Below are positions 16,878-23,796 of a DNA stretch of 42,169 nt, piece after piece. Every line of letters begins with the position of its first letter. Position 1 is the stretch's first letter. Origin of the DNA: Alphaproteobacteria bacterium (GTDB lineage Bacteria > Pseudomonadota > Alphaproteobacteria > Micropepsales > Micropepsaceae); assembly GCA_025924715.1 (NCBI GenBank), contig JAICHV010000033.1:1-42169 (forward strand), in the 5' to 3' direction. The notes under the pieces are model-generated. The model had not been told where the DNA came from and ran no database searches. It saw only the letters and a program-made list of their open reading frames with translations. A program made the translations under genes and the position numbers.

Positions 16878-17297
16878 AAAACTGGCCCTCTATCTTCTGC
16901 AACATCCGTTTATTCGGTTCGGGATGGTCGGGACCGCCGGCTATGTGGTCGACCTCAGTGTCTTGGCGATCGACACCGGCGTTTTTCATATGGATTTGCC
17001 CCCGGCCGCGCGGTCTCGATCTTCGTTGCTCTGTGCTTTACGTGGTTCGGCAACCGCAACCTCACCTTTCCCCTAAGACGCGCGCATGGTTTTTCGAAGA
17101 TCGTCGAGGAGTGGCTGAAATTCGTCGGCGCCAACGCGGTGGGAGCGACCGTGAACTATCTTTCGTCGGTCGTTCTCGTCCATTTTGCCTCCGCGCCATT
17201 TAACAACAAATTTGTCGCCCAGGCGTGCGGCGTGATTATCGGCCTGTTGTTCAACTTCACGCTGTCCAGCAAGCTGGTGTTCAAGGGACCGCTTTAG
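16870..17297 (+). pseudogene. gtrA: GtrA-family flippase, interrupted by a 1-nt frameshift
   Basis: The first frame gives MIKKLALYLLQHPFIRFGMVGTAGYVVDL, the GtrA start, then loses similarity after residue 44. From about 17010 the frame one base earlier continues with AVSIFVALCFTWFGNRNLTF, the GtrA second-half signature, and runs to the TAG at 17295-17297 with two more membrane helices. Adding one C to the run of five C at 16999-17003 restores a continuous 142-residue protein of normal length, reading ...DLPPGRAVSIFV. So one C has been lost, either in the genome or in the assembly. GtrA proteins flip polyprenyl-phosphate sugars across the inner membrane. Here it would serve the GT2 gene that overlaps it by 8 bp. 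Confidence 0.85.
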
Positions 17298-17306
17298 AAC
17301 TTTGCC

Positions 17307-18377
17307 TCAATCCGGTCCCGGCCGGTCCACCGCCACCGATTTGATCACGGCAAAGACCTCCATCCCCGCCTGCAACGCCAGCCGCTGGGCCGACGCCGCA
17401 GTGATGTGCGCCACCAGGCGGGCCGATCCCGCCTCCAACGCGATATCGGCAAGACCGCCGGCGATGTGCACCGAGGAGATCTTGACCCGCAGCACATTGT
17501 TGGCGCTGATCGCCCCGGGTTCGCCCAGCGCTATCAGAATATCGTCGGCGGCGATTCGCAGCCGCAGGTGCTGGCCGGCCGGTGCTTCCAACGCCAGCAA
17601 CAAGACGCCGCCCTCGAACACAAGTTCGGTCAGGCCGTCGCCGCGCCGTCCCGACACCACCGCCGTGATCAAACCGCCGAGCTTGCCGCCGGCCGGATTG
17701 GCGAGCCCGGTGAGGATATCGCCGGTCCCGCCTTGGGCACGGACCTTGCCGTCCTCGAGCAGCACGACGGTATCGGCCAGCCGCGCCACTTCCGTCACCG
17801 AATGGCTGACATAGATCATCGGCAGCCGGAGATGGTCGCGCAGCTTTTCCAGCCAGGGCAGAATCTCATCACGCCGCGCCGCATCCAGGCTGGCCAAAGG
17901 TTCGTCCAGCAACAACAGACGCGGCGAGGACAGCAAGGCCCGGCCCAGCGCCACCCGCGCCTTTTCGCCGCCCGATAGCCGGCGCGGGCTGCGCGCCAGC
18001 AAATTCTCCAGTCCCAGAAGCCGCACCAGGGCGGCGATCTCGTCCGGACCGGCCTGATCGGCGCTGCGCCGCCAGCCGAACAGCAGATTGTTCTCCACAC
18101 TCATATGGGGAAACAGCCGCGCATCCTGAAACACCAGGCCGGCGCGGCGCCGTTCCGCCGGCACGAAAATATTCTGATCCGTGTCCAGCACGGTCTCGCC
18201 GCCGATGACGATGCGCCCCTGATCGGGCCGTGTCAGCCCCGCCAGGGCATGGACGATGCTGGTCTTGCCCGCGCCCGAAGGCCCGAACAGCGCGGTGATG
18301 CCGATATCGGACACGGCGAATTCCACATCCAGCCGGAAAGCGCCGGCACGGTGGCGGATGCGGGCCTGAAGGCTCAT
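17307..18377 (-). CDS. modC: Molybdate ABC transporter ATP-binding protein
   Basis: This 356-residue ATPase has Walker A GPSGAGKTS (residues 33-41), signature LSGGEKARVALGRALL, Walker B LLLLDEPLASLD, a D-loop and an H-loop His in YVSHSVTEVARLA. The C-terminal part (about 285-350, with SANNVLRVKISSVHI and a following beta repeat) is the MOP domain that binds molybdate in ModC. Its ATG overlaps the modB stop by 4 bp (ATGA). It converges with gtrA, with 9 bp between stops. Import of molybdate would supply molybdenum-cofactor enzymes. Confidence 0.95.
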   Translation of the reverse strand: MSLQARIRHRAGAFRLDVEFAVSDIGITALFGPSGAGKTSIVHALAGLTRPDQGRIVIGGETVLDTDQNIFVPAERRRAGLVFQDARLFPHMSVENNLLFGWRRSADQAGPDEIAALVRLLGLENLLARSPRRLSGGEKARVALGRALLSSPRLLLLDEPLASLDAARRDEILPWLEKLRDHLRLPMIYVSHSVTEVARLADTVVLLEDGKVRAQGGTGDILTGLANPAGGKLGGLITAVVSGRRGDGLTELVFEGGVLLLALEAPAGQHLRLRIAADDILIALGEPGAISANNVLRVKISSVHIAGGLADIALEAGSARLVAHITAASAQRLALQAGMEVFAVIKSVAVDRPGPD

Positions 18378-19057
18378 TCCCGCGCGCCCGACCGGCGCAT
18401 CAAAAATTGCGCGGCCACCATGAACAGCAGCGCCAGCATGATCGACAGCGCGGAGAGGCGGGCAGCCTCGGCCTCGCCGCCGGGCGTCTGCAGGGCGGTA
18501 TAGATCGCCAGCGGCAGGGTGCGGGTCTCACCGGGGATGTTCGAAACGAAGGTGATGATGGCGCCGAACTCGCCCAGGCTGGCGGCAAAGGCGGTGATGG
18601 CGCCGGCAGCCAGGCCCGGCAGCGCCAGGGGCAAGGTGATATTGAACAGCCGGTCCCACCATCCGGCGCCCAGCGTGCGGGCGGCTTCGCCCAGGCCCTG
18701 GTCCTGCGCCTCCAGCCCCAAGCGGATGGCGCGGACCTGGAACGGAAAAGTGATCACCGCGCTGGCCAGCGCCGCCCCGGTCCAGTGAAACACCAGGCGG
18801 ATGCCCAAAGTTTGCCACAGCGCCGCCCCCAGGCCGGCCCGGGTGCCGAACAGGGTGAGAAGGATGAACCCCACCGCCACCGGCGGCAGCACCAGCGGCA
18901 AATGCACGATCCCATCCAGCAGCGTCTTGCCGGCAAAGCTGCGGCTGAGCAGCAGCGCCGCCGCCAGCGCCAGGGGCAGCGACAAACCCACCGCCACGCT
19001 GGATATTTTCAGCGACAAAAGCAGCGCCTCGACTTCGTCCGCGGTCAAAAGATTCAT
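18374..19057 (-). CDS. modB: Molybdate ABC transporter permease
   Basis: This 227-residue permease has about five to six hydrophobic segments. ModB signatures are HLPLVLPPVAVGFILLTLFG near residue 55 and the EAA-loop LGEAARTLGAGWWDRLFNITLPLALPGLAAG, followed by AFAASLGEFGAIITFVSNIPGETRTLPLAIYTALQTPGGE. The ATG at 19057 gives the typical short N-terminus (MNLLTADEVEALLLSLKISSVAV); the frame stays open to 19225 without similarity. No modA for the periplasmic binding protein lies upstream, where the TPR gene's terminator sits instead, so the binding protein must be encoded elsewhere or replaced. Confidence 0.94.
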   Translation of the reverse strand: MNLLTADEVEALLLSLKISSVAVGLSLPLALAAALLLSRSFAGKTLLDGIVHLPLVLPPVAVGFILLTLFGTRAGLGAALWQTLGIRLVFHWTGAALASAVITFPFQVRAIRLGLEAQDQGLGEAARTLGAGWWDRLFNITLPLALPGLAAGAITAFAASLGEFGAIITFVSNIPGETRTLPLAIYTALQTPGGEAEAARLSALSIMLALLFMVAAQFLMRRSGARE

Positions 19058-19137
19058 CCCCGCCTCCGGTGCCGTTATAGCCCATCCCGGGGCGGTTCGC
19101 GCTTTGCCGTCCCCCCAGGGGCAAACGACGGCGCAAA

Positions 19138-19170
19138 CGAAAACGGCCGCCCGTCGCCGGGCGGCCGTTT
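19138..19170 (-). terminator. 13-bp stem terminator after the tonB operon
   Basis: Arms 19141-19153 and 19158-19170 are perfectly complementary (AAACGGCCGCCCG and its complement) with loop TCGC. On the minus strand the stem is followed by TTTTCGTTT, in the right place to end the tonB-exbBD-TPR transcript, 20 bp after the stop of the last gene. Confidence 0.75.
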
Positions 19171-19190
19171 CCATCCGTATTTTGCGCAGC

Positions 19191-20342
19191 CTATTTGCGG
19201 GCGTAAAGCGTCCACAGATGGGCAATCATCACCGATTTGTCGCCCTTGGGGCCGGTGACGCTTTCCAGCGTCTTGATCGCGTCAGCCTTCTGCCCGGCGC
19301 TGATCTCAGCCATTCCCAGATGGATAGCGGCGGAGTTCTTGTCGGCCAGCGGCTTCTTCATGCCGGCTTGGATGGTGGCCACCGCGTCCTTGGCCTTGCC
19401 TTGGCCCCATAGATCCTGGCCGATCTTGACCAAGGCATCGCCCTGCGGCGCGGCATTGGCGGCGGCAAGGTTCTTAGGCATGGCGGCGGCGTCGGCGGCA
19501 GCTTGGCTCTTGGCGAGGTTGAGCAGCTTGGTTGTACGTTCGTCGGCCAGAACCTTGGCGGCTTGGCCTTTTTCGAGCACACTCTGGGCCTCGGCATAGA
19601 AGCCCAGCTGCAGCGCAAGCTGCGCCAGGGTGATGTAATCATCCTTGCCGCTGAGAGTCCCCGTGGCCAGCTTGAGACGATAGACGTCCAGGGTGTCGGG
19701 GTCGCGCATGCCCTGGGCATGTTCGCTGAGCTTGAGCAGGATGTTCCAATATTCCGCCTTCTGGGTATGGGCGACCAGGGTTTCCAGGGCGGTACGCTGG
19801 GTTTCGTCGTCGCCGGCGTCATAAGCGCAGCGCATCAGCAGTTCCAGCACCGAATCGCCAGGATTCGCCCCGAAATTGCTCTTGATGTAGCGCTCGCAGC
19901 CCGCCTTGTCGCCGGAGCGATAATAGGCCTGGGCGATGATCTGCTGGTTCTTGCCGTCGAGCCTTCCCACTTTGCGCAGCATTTCCGCGTCGGCGATCAC
20001 CTCCTTGAAGCGGCCCGCATTGTAGTCATTGGTGAATTTCGCTTCGGCGCCGGCCGGGGTCGAGGGATCGCCGGAAGCCACCGCGATGGCGTTCTTCATC
20101 TGCTCGATGGCCTTGGATTCCTCGGCGGTCTTGCCGGAGATGGCTTCCGCTTCGTTCACCTTCGCCATGGCGCCTTTGTAGTTTTTCGCGTTGTAGAGCG
20201 CGATGGCTTCCTGCAGCGGCTTGCCGACCGAGGCGCGCAAGGCTGCCGCAGCGGGGGTGGAAGACAGGACGGCGGCGCCCGCCATTGCGGCGGCGCCCAG
20301 GAGAAGCGCCGTGGCGACAGCGCGCAGATTACGGACAGTCAT
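19191..20342 (-). CDS. Exported TPR-like repeat protein of the tonB operon
   Basis: This 383-residue protein has a signal peptide (about residues 1-34, ending TPAAAA), so it is periplasmic. Helical repeats resembling TPRs are seen: LQEAIALYNAKNYKGAMAKVNEAEAI, AEYWNILLKLSEHAQG and ITLAQLALQLGFYAEAQSVLEKG. It has a cysteine pair around residues 145-170. It is the last gene of the operon tonB-exbB-exbD-exbD, 85 bp after the second exbD, and is followed by a strong terminator. Cotranscription suggests a structural or accessory role in TonB-dependent uptake, perhaps as a periplasmic scaffold. No enzyme motif is seen and the role is unproven. Confidence 0.8.
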   Translation of the reverse strand: MTVRNLRAVATALLLGAAAMAGAAVLSSTPAAAALRASVGKPLQEAIALYNAKNYKGAMAKVNEAEAISGKTAEESKAIEQMKNAIAVASGDPSTPAGAEAKFTNDYNAGRFKEVIADAEMLRKVGRLDGKNQQIIAQAYYRSGDKAGCERYIKSNFGANPGDSVLELLMRCAYDAGDDETQRTALETLVAHTQKAEYWNILLKLSEHAQGMRDPDTLDVYRLKLATGTLSGKDDYITLAQLALQLGFYAEAQSVLEKGQAAKVLADERTTKLLNLAKSQAAADAAAMPKNLAAANAAPQGDALVKIGQDLWGQGKAKDAVATIQAGMKKPLADKNSAAIHLGMAEISAGQKADAIKTLESVTGPKGDKSVMIAHLWTLYARK

Positions 20343-20427
20343 GACGAAGACCTCTTTCGATCGCTAAAAAATGGAAAGCGTGCGGGGCCGCCGCACGCTT
20401 GCTCCACGCGGCCATGTCCCTCACGGC

Positions 20428-20844
20428 CTAATTATACTGATCAATCCCGCTAAAACCAATATGGGTGGCGCCGAGGCGCTGCGCGTCCGCCAGAACCCTG
20501 GCAACCGCGTCATATTTGGCCAAACGGTTGGGATTGACATGAATTTCCGGCTGCGGGGTCTTCCCGGCCGCGTCCAGGAAATAGGAATCCATGGTCTGGC
20601 GGTCGACCGGAGTTCCGTTCCAGGTCACGGTTCCGTCGAAGTCCACCCCAAGATCGACGGTTTCGGGCGTGATCAGCGGCGGCGGCGCATTGGTGTTCTG
20701 CGGCATATCCAGCTTCACCGCATGGGTCTGGATCGGCAGGGTGATGATAAGCAGGGTCAGAAGAACGAGCATCACGTCGATCAGCGGCGTGGTGTTCATT
20801 TCCACCATCACCTCGCCGTCGGCCGTACTGGTACTCATTGCCAT
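20428..20844 (-). CDS. exbD: ExbD/TolR-family biopolymer transport protein (second copy)
   Basis: This 138-residue protein has one N-terminal membrane helix (about residues 20-42). It carries the proton-path Asp of the family in MNTTPLIDVMLVLLTLLIITLP and a periplasmic C-terminal domain. It works with ExbB to harness the proton gradient for TonB. Compared with the first exbD it has a shorter periplasmic domain and a Pro-rich segment after the helix. The ATG at 20844 is preceded by AAGG; an ATG two codons later is an alternative. Two exbD genes in a tonB operon are known from Xanthomonas, where exbD2 is accessory. Confidence 0.92.
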   Translation of the reverse strand: MAMSTSTADGEVMVEMNTTPLIDVMLVLLTLLIITLPIQTHAVKLDMPQNTNAPPPLITPETVDLGVDFDGTVTWNGTPVDRQTMDSYFLDAAGKTPQPEIHVNPNRLAKYDAVARVLADAQRLGATHIGFSGIDQYN

Positions 20845-20873
20845 GGGAAAATACCTTCTATGCTGTCAAACGA

Positions 20874-21335
20874 TCAGTAGGTGCTGGCGTCGAGCTTGTG
20901 CGGCTCGGTGATGAAGCCGACCTTCTGGATGCCGGCTTGCTGGCACGCCAGAATGACACGGCCCACCGCTTCGAAACGCACATTCTTGTCGGCGCGGATA
21001 TGCACTTCGGGAAGCGACTTGTGGGCCGCCACCGCTGCCCGCAATGCGTTCACCAGATTGGTGCGGATTGTCGGCATGTCGGTGGGCTTCTCATCGCGGT
21101 TGTAATAGACGCTCTCGTCCGCAGTGACGAATATCGAAATATTTTCCGGCTTGGTCACCGTCACGATATTGCGATAGGTCGGCAAGGTCAGAGGCACGCT
21201 CTTCACGATCACCGGAATGGTGACCAGGAAGATGATGAGCATCACCAACATCACATCCACCAGAGGCGTGGTGTTGATGGACACGTTCAGTGCCGCCTCG
21301 TCGTCTTCGACCGCGTGTTGGACGTCGATCGCCAT
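20874..21335 (-). CDS. exbD: ExbD/TolR-family biopolymer transport protein (first copy)
   Basis: This 153-residue protein has the ExbD pattern: a short cytosolic N-terminus, then INTTPLVDVMLVMLIIFLVTIPV with the essential Asp in the membrane helix (about residue 27), then a periplasmic domain. That domain ends with EVHIRADKNVRFEAVGRVILACQQAGIQKVGFITEP, matching the conserved fold. It lies 40 bp after exbB and 29 bp before the second exbD, all in one minus-strand operon. Confidence 0.95.
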   Translation of the reverse strand: MAIDVQHAVEDDEAALNVSINTTPLVDVMLVMLIIFLVTIPVIVKSVPLTLPTYRNIVTVTKPENISIFVTADESVYYNRDEKPTDMPTIRTNLVNALRAAVAAHKSLPEVHIRADKNVRFEAVGRVILACQQAGIQKVGFITEPHKLDASTY

Positions 21336-21375
21336 TATGTCATCTCCGCTTGGAAGCTACAGATTGCGGCTTCTA

Positions 21376-22176
21376 CTACTTGCTCTTGCTGATCAGATAG
21401 GCCTGCAGGTCGCCGGCGAAGGCGCGCAGCTTCTCGGTGATCACCTTGTTGCGGCGGACCAGATAGTTATAGCAAAGCACGGCGGGCACCGCGACCATCA
21501 GACCGATGGCGGTCATGATCAGCGCCTCACCCACCGGGCCGGCGACCTTGTCGATCGAGGCCTGGCCGGCGACACCGATGCCGATCAGCGCGTTCAAGAT
21601 ACCCATGACGGTTCCGAGCAGACCGACGAAGGGCGAGACCGAGCCGACCGAACCCAGGAAGGCGATACCGCCCTGGATGCGGCCATTGGCGTCTTCCAGC
21701 TGGCGGGTCAGGGTCATGCCGATCCAGTCATTCAGACCGACCAGGCTGGTTCCGCCGGTGGAGGCCTTGAGGCCGGCTTCGGCGATGCCGCGGAACATCG
21801 ACCCCTTGGGGAGCTTGTCGACGCCCTCATTGAGGGTGGCGGAAGTCCAGAACTTCTTCTCGACCATTTTGGCTTGGCCGAGAATGCGCTGCTGGTCGAT
21901 CCATTTGGTGAAGAAAATATACCAGCTGCCCGCCGACATGATCACGAGCACGATCAGAATCGAGCGCGACACCAGATTGCCCTCGTTCCACATATGGACC
22001 GGACCATAGGGGGTGGACTGATCGGCGGCGTTGGCGGTGGCGGCAGCATTGGCCGGCTTGGCCGCGTCCTGCGCCATGGCCGGAGCGACGGGGGCCAGAG
22101 TGGCAACCGGCGCGATCGGCGACAGGCTGGACATAAAGACGACGGCAAGCGCAATCGCCAGTTTCTTCAAGGTCAT
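21376..22176 (-). CDS. exbB: ExbB/TolQ/MotA-family proton channel protein with cleavable-looking N-terminal extension
   Basis: This 266-residue protein has three membrane helices of the ExbB type. The last two carry GSVSPFVGLLGTVMGILNALIGIG and GPVGEALIMTAIGLMVAVPAVLCYNYL, the MotA_ExbB domain. The N-terminus is a signal-peptide-like hydrophobic stretch followed by an Ala/Pro-rich region (residues 1 to about 55). Such an extension occurs in ExbB proteins of several Gram-negative groups and distinguishes it from TolQ. With ExbD it forms the proton-driven motor of TonB. Its start is 42 bp after the tonB stop. Confidence 0.94.
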   Translation of the reverse strand: MTLKKLAIALAVVFMSSLSPIAPVATLAPVAPAMAQDAAKPANAAATANAADQSTPYGPVHMWNEGNLVSRSILIVLVIMSAGSWYIFFTKWIDQQRILGQAKMVEKKFWTSATLNEGVDKLPKGSMFRGIAEAGLKASTGGTSLVGLNDWIGMTLTRQLEDANGRIQGGIAFLGSVGSVSPFVGLLGTVMGILNALIGIGVAGQASIDKVAGPVGEALIMTAIGLMVAVPAVLCYNYLVRRNKVITEKLRAFAGDLQAYLISKSK

Positions 22177-22218
22177 TGTCTTACTCCGTAGGTAACAGAT
22201 GGATTGGTTGCAAAAAAA

Positions 22219-22863
22219 CTACTGTGCGTCTTTCAAGTCCCATTTGACCTCGACCCCGGTATTGGCCGTAACCGGTTTGCCCATTTGGGTCGGCGGCTGC
22301 CACTTCCAGTGCGACTTCACATAGTCGCAAGCTGCCGTATCCAGGCGCTCCGAGCCGCTGGATTTGGTGACCTTGCAATCGGTGACGCTGCCTTCGGTGC
22401 TGATGGCGACTTGCATTAACGTCGTGCCCTGTTCGCCCAGGCGCTGGCTGATGGTGGGATAGGGCGGCAAGGTGTGGGTGCGCGGGATCGACTTAAGTTC
22501 GGTCGGCGGCGGCGGCGGCGGCGCTTCGGCCTGCTTGGGCGGGGCCGGCGGCGGCTTGGGTACGGTGGTCACCGGCGGCGGCGCTTCGGGCGCGACCTGG
22601 AACAAGGGCACAATGGCGACCGGCGGCGGCGGCTTGATCTCATCGGGCGGCGGCGGCGGCGGCGCCTTGGGCGGCAGCTTGGTGCGGTCGATGGTCGCCT
22701 GGATGTTTTGAATCTGTTTGAGGATCTGGCCCGACGCCAGAGCCGTGATCAGGCCCATGATCGCCACCACGTGAATGGCGATGACGATGACCAGCCCCGT
22801 CAGCTTGGAAGAAGCTGTTTGGTTCGAGGAATGCAAATGATTAGGACGTTCCATGGCTTTCAC
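22219..22863 (-). CDS. tonB: TonB energy-transducing protein
   Basis: This 214-residue protein has a short cytosolic N-terminus and one membrane helix with the functional His (TGLVIVIAIHVVAIMGLI, about residues 22-40). A long Pro-rich periplasmic spacer follows (about 65-120, with three blocks of five or six prolines), then a C-terminal TonB domain starting PPYPTISQRLGEQGTTLMQVAIS. TonB transmits proton-motive force from ExbBD to outer-membrane receptors. Two cysteines in the C-terminal domain (DCKV and AACDYV) could form a disulfide. It is the first gene of the operon. An internal ATG at the fourth codon is an alternative start. Confidence 0.95.
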   Translation of the reverse strand: MKAMERPNHLHSSNQTASSKLTGLVIVIAIHVVAIMGLITALASGQILKQIQNIQATIDRTKLPPKAPPPPPPDEIKPPPPVAIVPLFQVAPEAPPPVTTVPKPPPAPPKQAEAPPPPPPTELKSIPRTHTLPPYPTISQRLGEQGTTLMQVAISTEGSVTDCKVTKSSGSERLDTAACDYVKSHWKWQPPTQMGKPVTANTGVEVKWDLKDAQ

Positions 22864-22880
22864 TCGCTAAACAAAACAAA

Positions 22881-22910
22881 CCCGGCGCGTCTACGCCGGG
22901 GATCATTATA
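22881..22910 (-). promoter_or_regulatory. tonB: tonB promoter -10 box and leader hairpin
   Basis: A consensus TATAAT lies at 22910-22905 on the minus strand, followed by CCCGGCG (22900-22894), a 6-nt loop, CGCCGGG (22887-22881) and TTTGTTTTGTTT. With the start expected near 22898, most of the hairpin would form the 5' end of the mRNA about 35 nt before the tonB ATG. It could protect or attenuate the transcript. No clear -35 or Fur box is visible. Confidence 0.5.
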
Positions 22911-23312
22911 CCGAAACCGGATCGAGACCACACTTCCCATCCCGGCGTCATTGGCTGACGCTCTTGCGGTGTGCCGTTAAAGCAATCGTAATCGAGCTTT
23001 GCAAGAGGGGCCAGCCAATTCGGAATGAAAGAATCGCCGCGATTGCGCGAAAGGCGATAGCGTCGCAGCCACCCAAACGTTCCGCCCATTCTTCTTCGCA
23101 GTCGCAGCATGGAACGGAAATTTGCGCTAAGCGCAAATAGTGCCTGGACAAAATCCACGCTCCGGCGGCGCGTCGCGGAACTTGGCGGCGCGAAATTGGC
23201 CTTACGGGATTACTTTTGATGGGGTTTCGTTGCTGTGCATCTTGCGTTTTGCCGCAGCGAAATCCTCCAATACCGGCCGGCCATGCACCGGTATACAGCA
23301 CAAGGAGACTCC
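22911..23312. other. Divergent intergenic region between tonB and gloA
   Basis: About 400 bp without a gene I can support. It carries the upstream part of the tonB promoter at its left end and the leader of the glyoxalase gene at its right end. I looked for a classical Fur palindrome and found none. Short frames here lack any family resemblance. Confidence 0.5.
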
Positions 23313-23768
23313 ATGCGGTATCTGCACAGTATGGTGAGGGTCGCCGATCTCGATGCGGCGCTGGATTTTTACTGCGGCAAATTGGGGCTGATGGAAATCC
23401 GCCGCGTCCGCAACGAAAAAGGCCGGTTCACGCTGGTTTTCCTGGCGGCGCCGGACGACGCGGCGAGCCACGAAACCGGCGCCTCGCAGGAGCGGCGCAG
23501 TCCGCTGCTGGAGCTCACCCACAACTGGGACAGCCAGACTTATGGCGGTGGGCGCAATTTCGGGCATCTTGCTTACGAGGTGCGCGACATCCACGCCCTT
23601 TGCCGCAAGCTGATGGAGGGGGGCGTGACCATCAACCGCCCGCCGCGCGACGGCCATATGGCCTTTGTGCGTTCACCCGATGGGATCTCGATCGAATTGC
23701 TGCAGGCCGGCGAACCGCTGACGCCGCAAGAGCCGTGGCTGTCCATGCCGAACACGGGAAGCTGGTGA
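23313..23768 (+). CDS. gloA: Glyoxalase I (lactoylglutathione lyase) family protein
   Basis: This 151-residue VOC-fold protein begins MRYLHSMVRVADLDAALDFYCGKLGLMEIRR, typical of GloA. Metal ligands of the two-motif fold are visible: His5 (YLHSM), Glu in LLELTHNWD, His in FGHLAYEV and Glu in SIELLQ. The enzyme converts the methylglyoxal-glutathione hemithioacetal to S-lactoylglutathione. The ATG at 23313 has AAGGAG 5 nt upstream, which fixes the start. Compared with E. coli GloA it has a short insert (about residues 50-62, DDAASHETGASQER), as in some alphaproteobacterial members. Confidence 0.9.
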   Translation: MRYLHSMVRVADLDAALDFYCGKLGLMEIRRVRNEKGRFTLVFLAAPDDAASHETGASQERRSPLLELTHNWDSQTYGGGRNFGHLAYEVRDIHALCRKLMEGGVTINRPPRDGHMAFVRSPDGISIELLQAGEPLTPQEPWLSMPNTGSW

Positions 23769-23796
23769 AGCCCACGATGCCCGCACGCGGCGCGGG

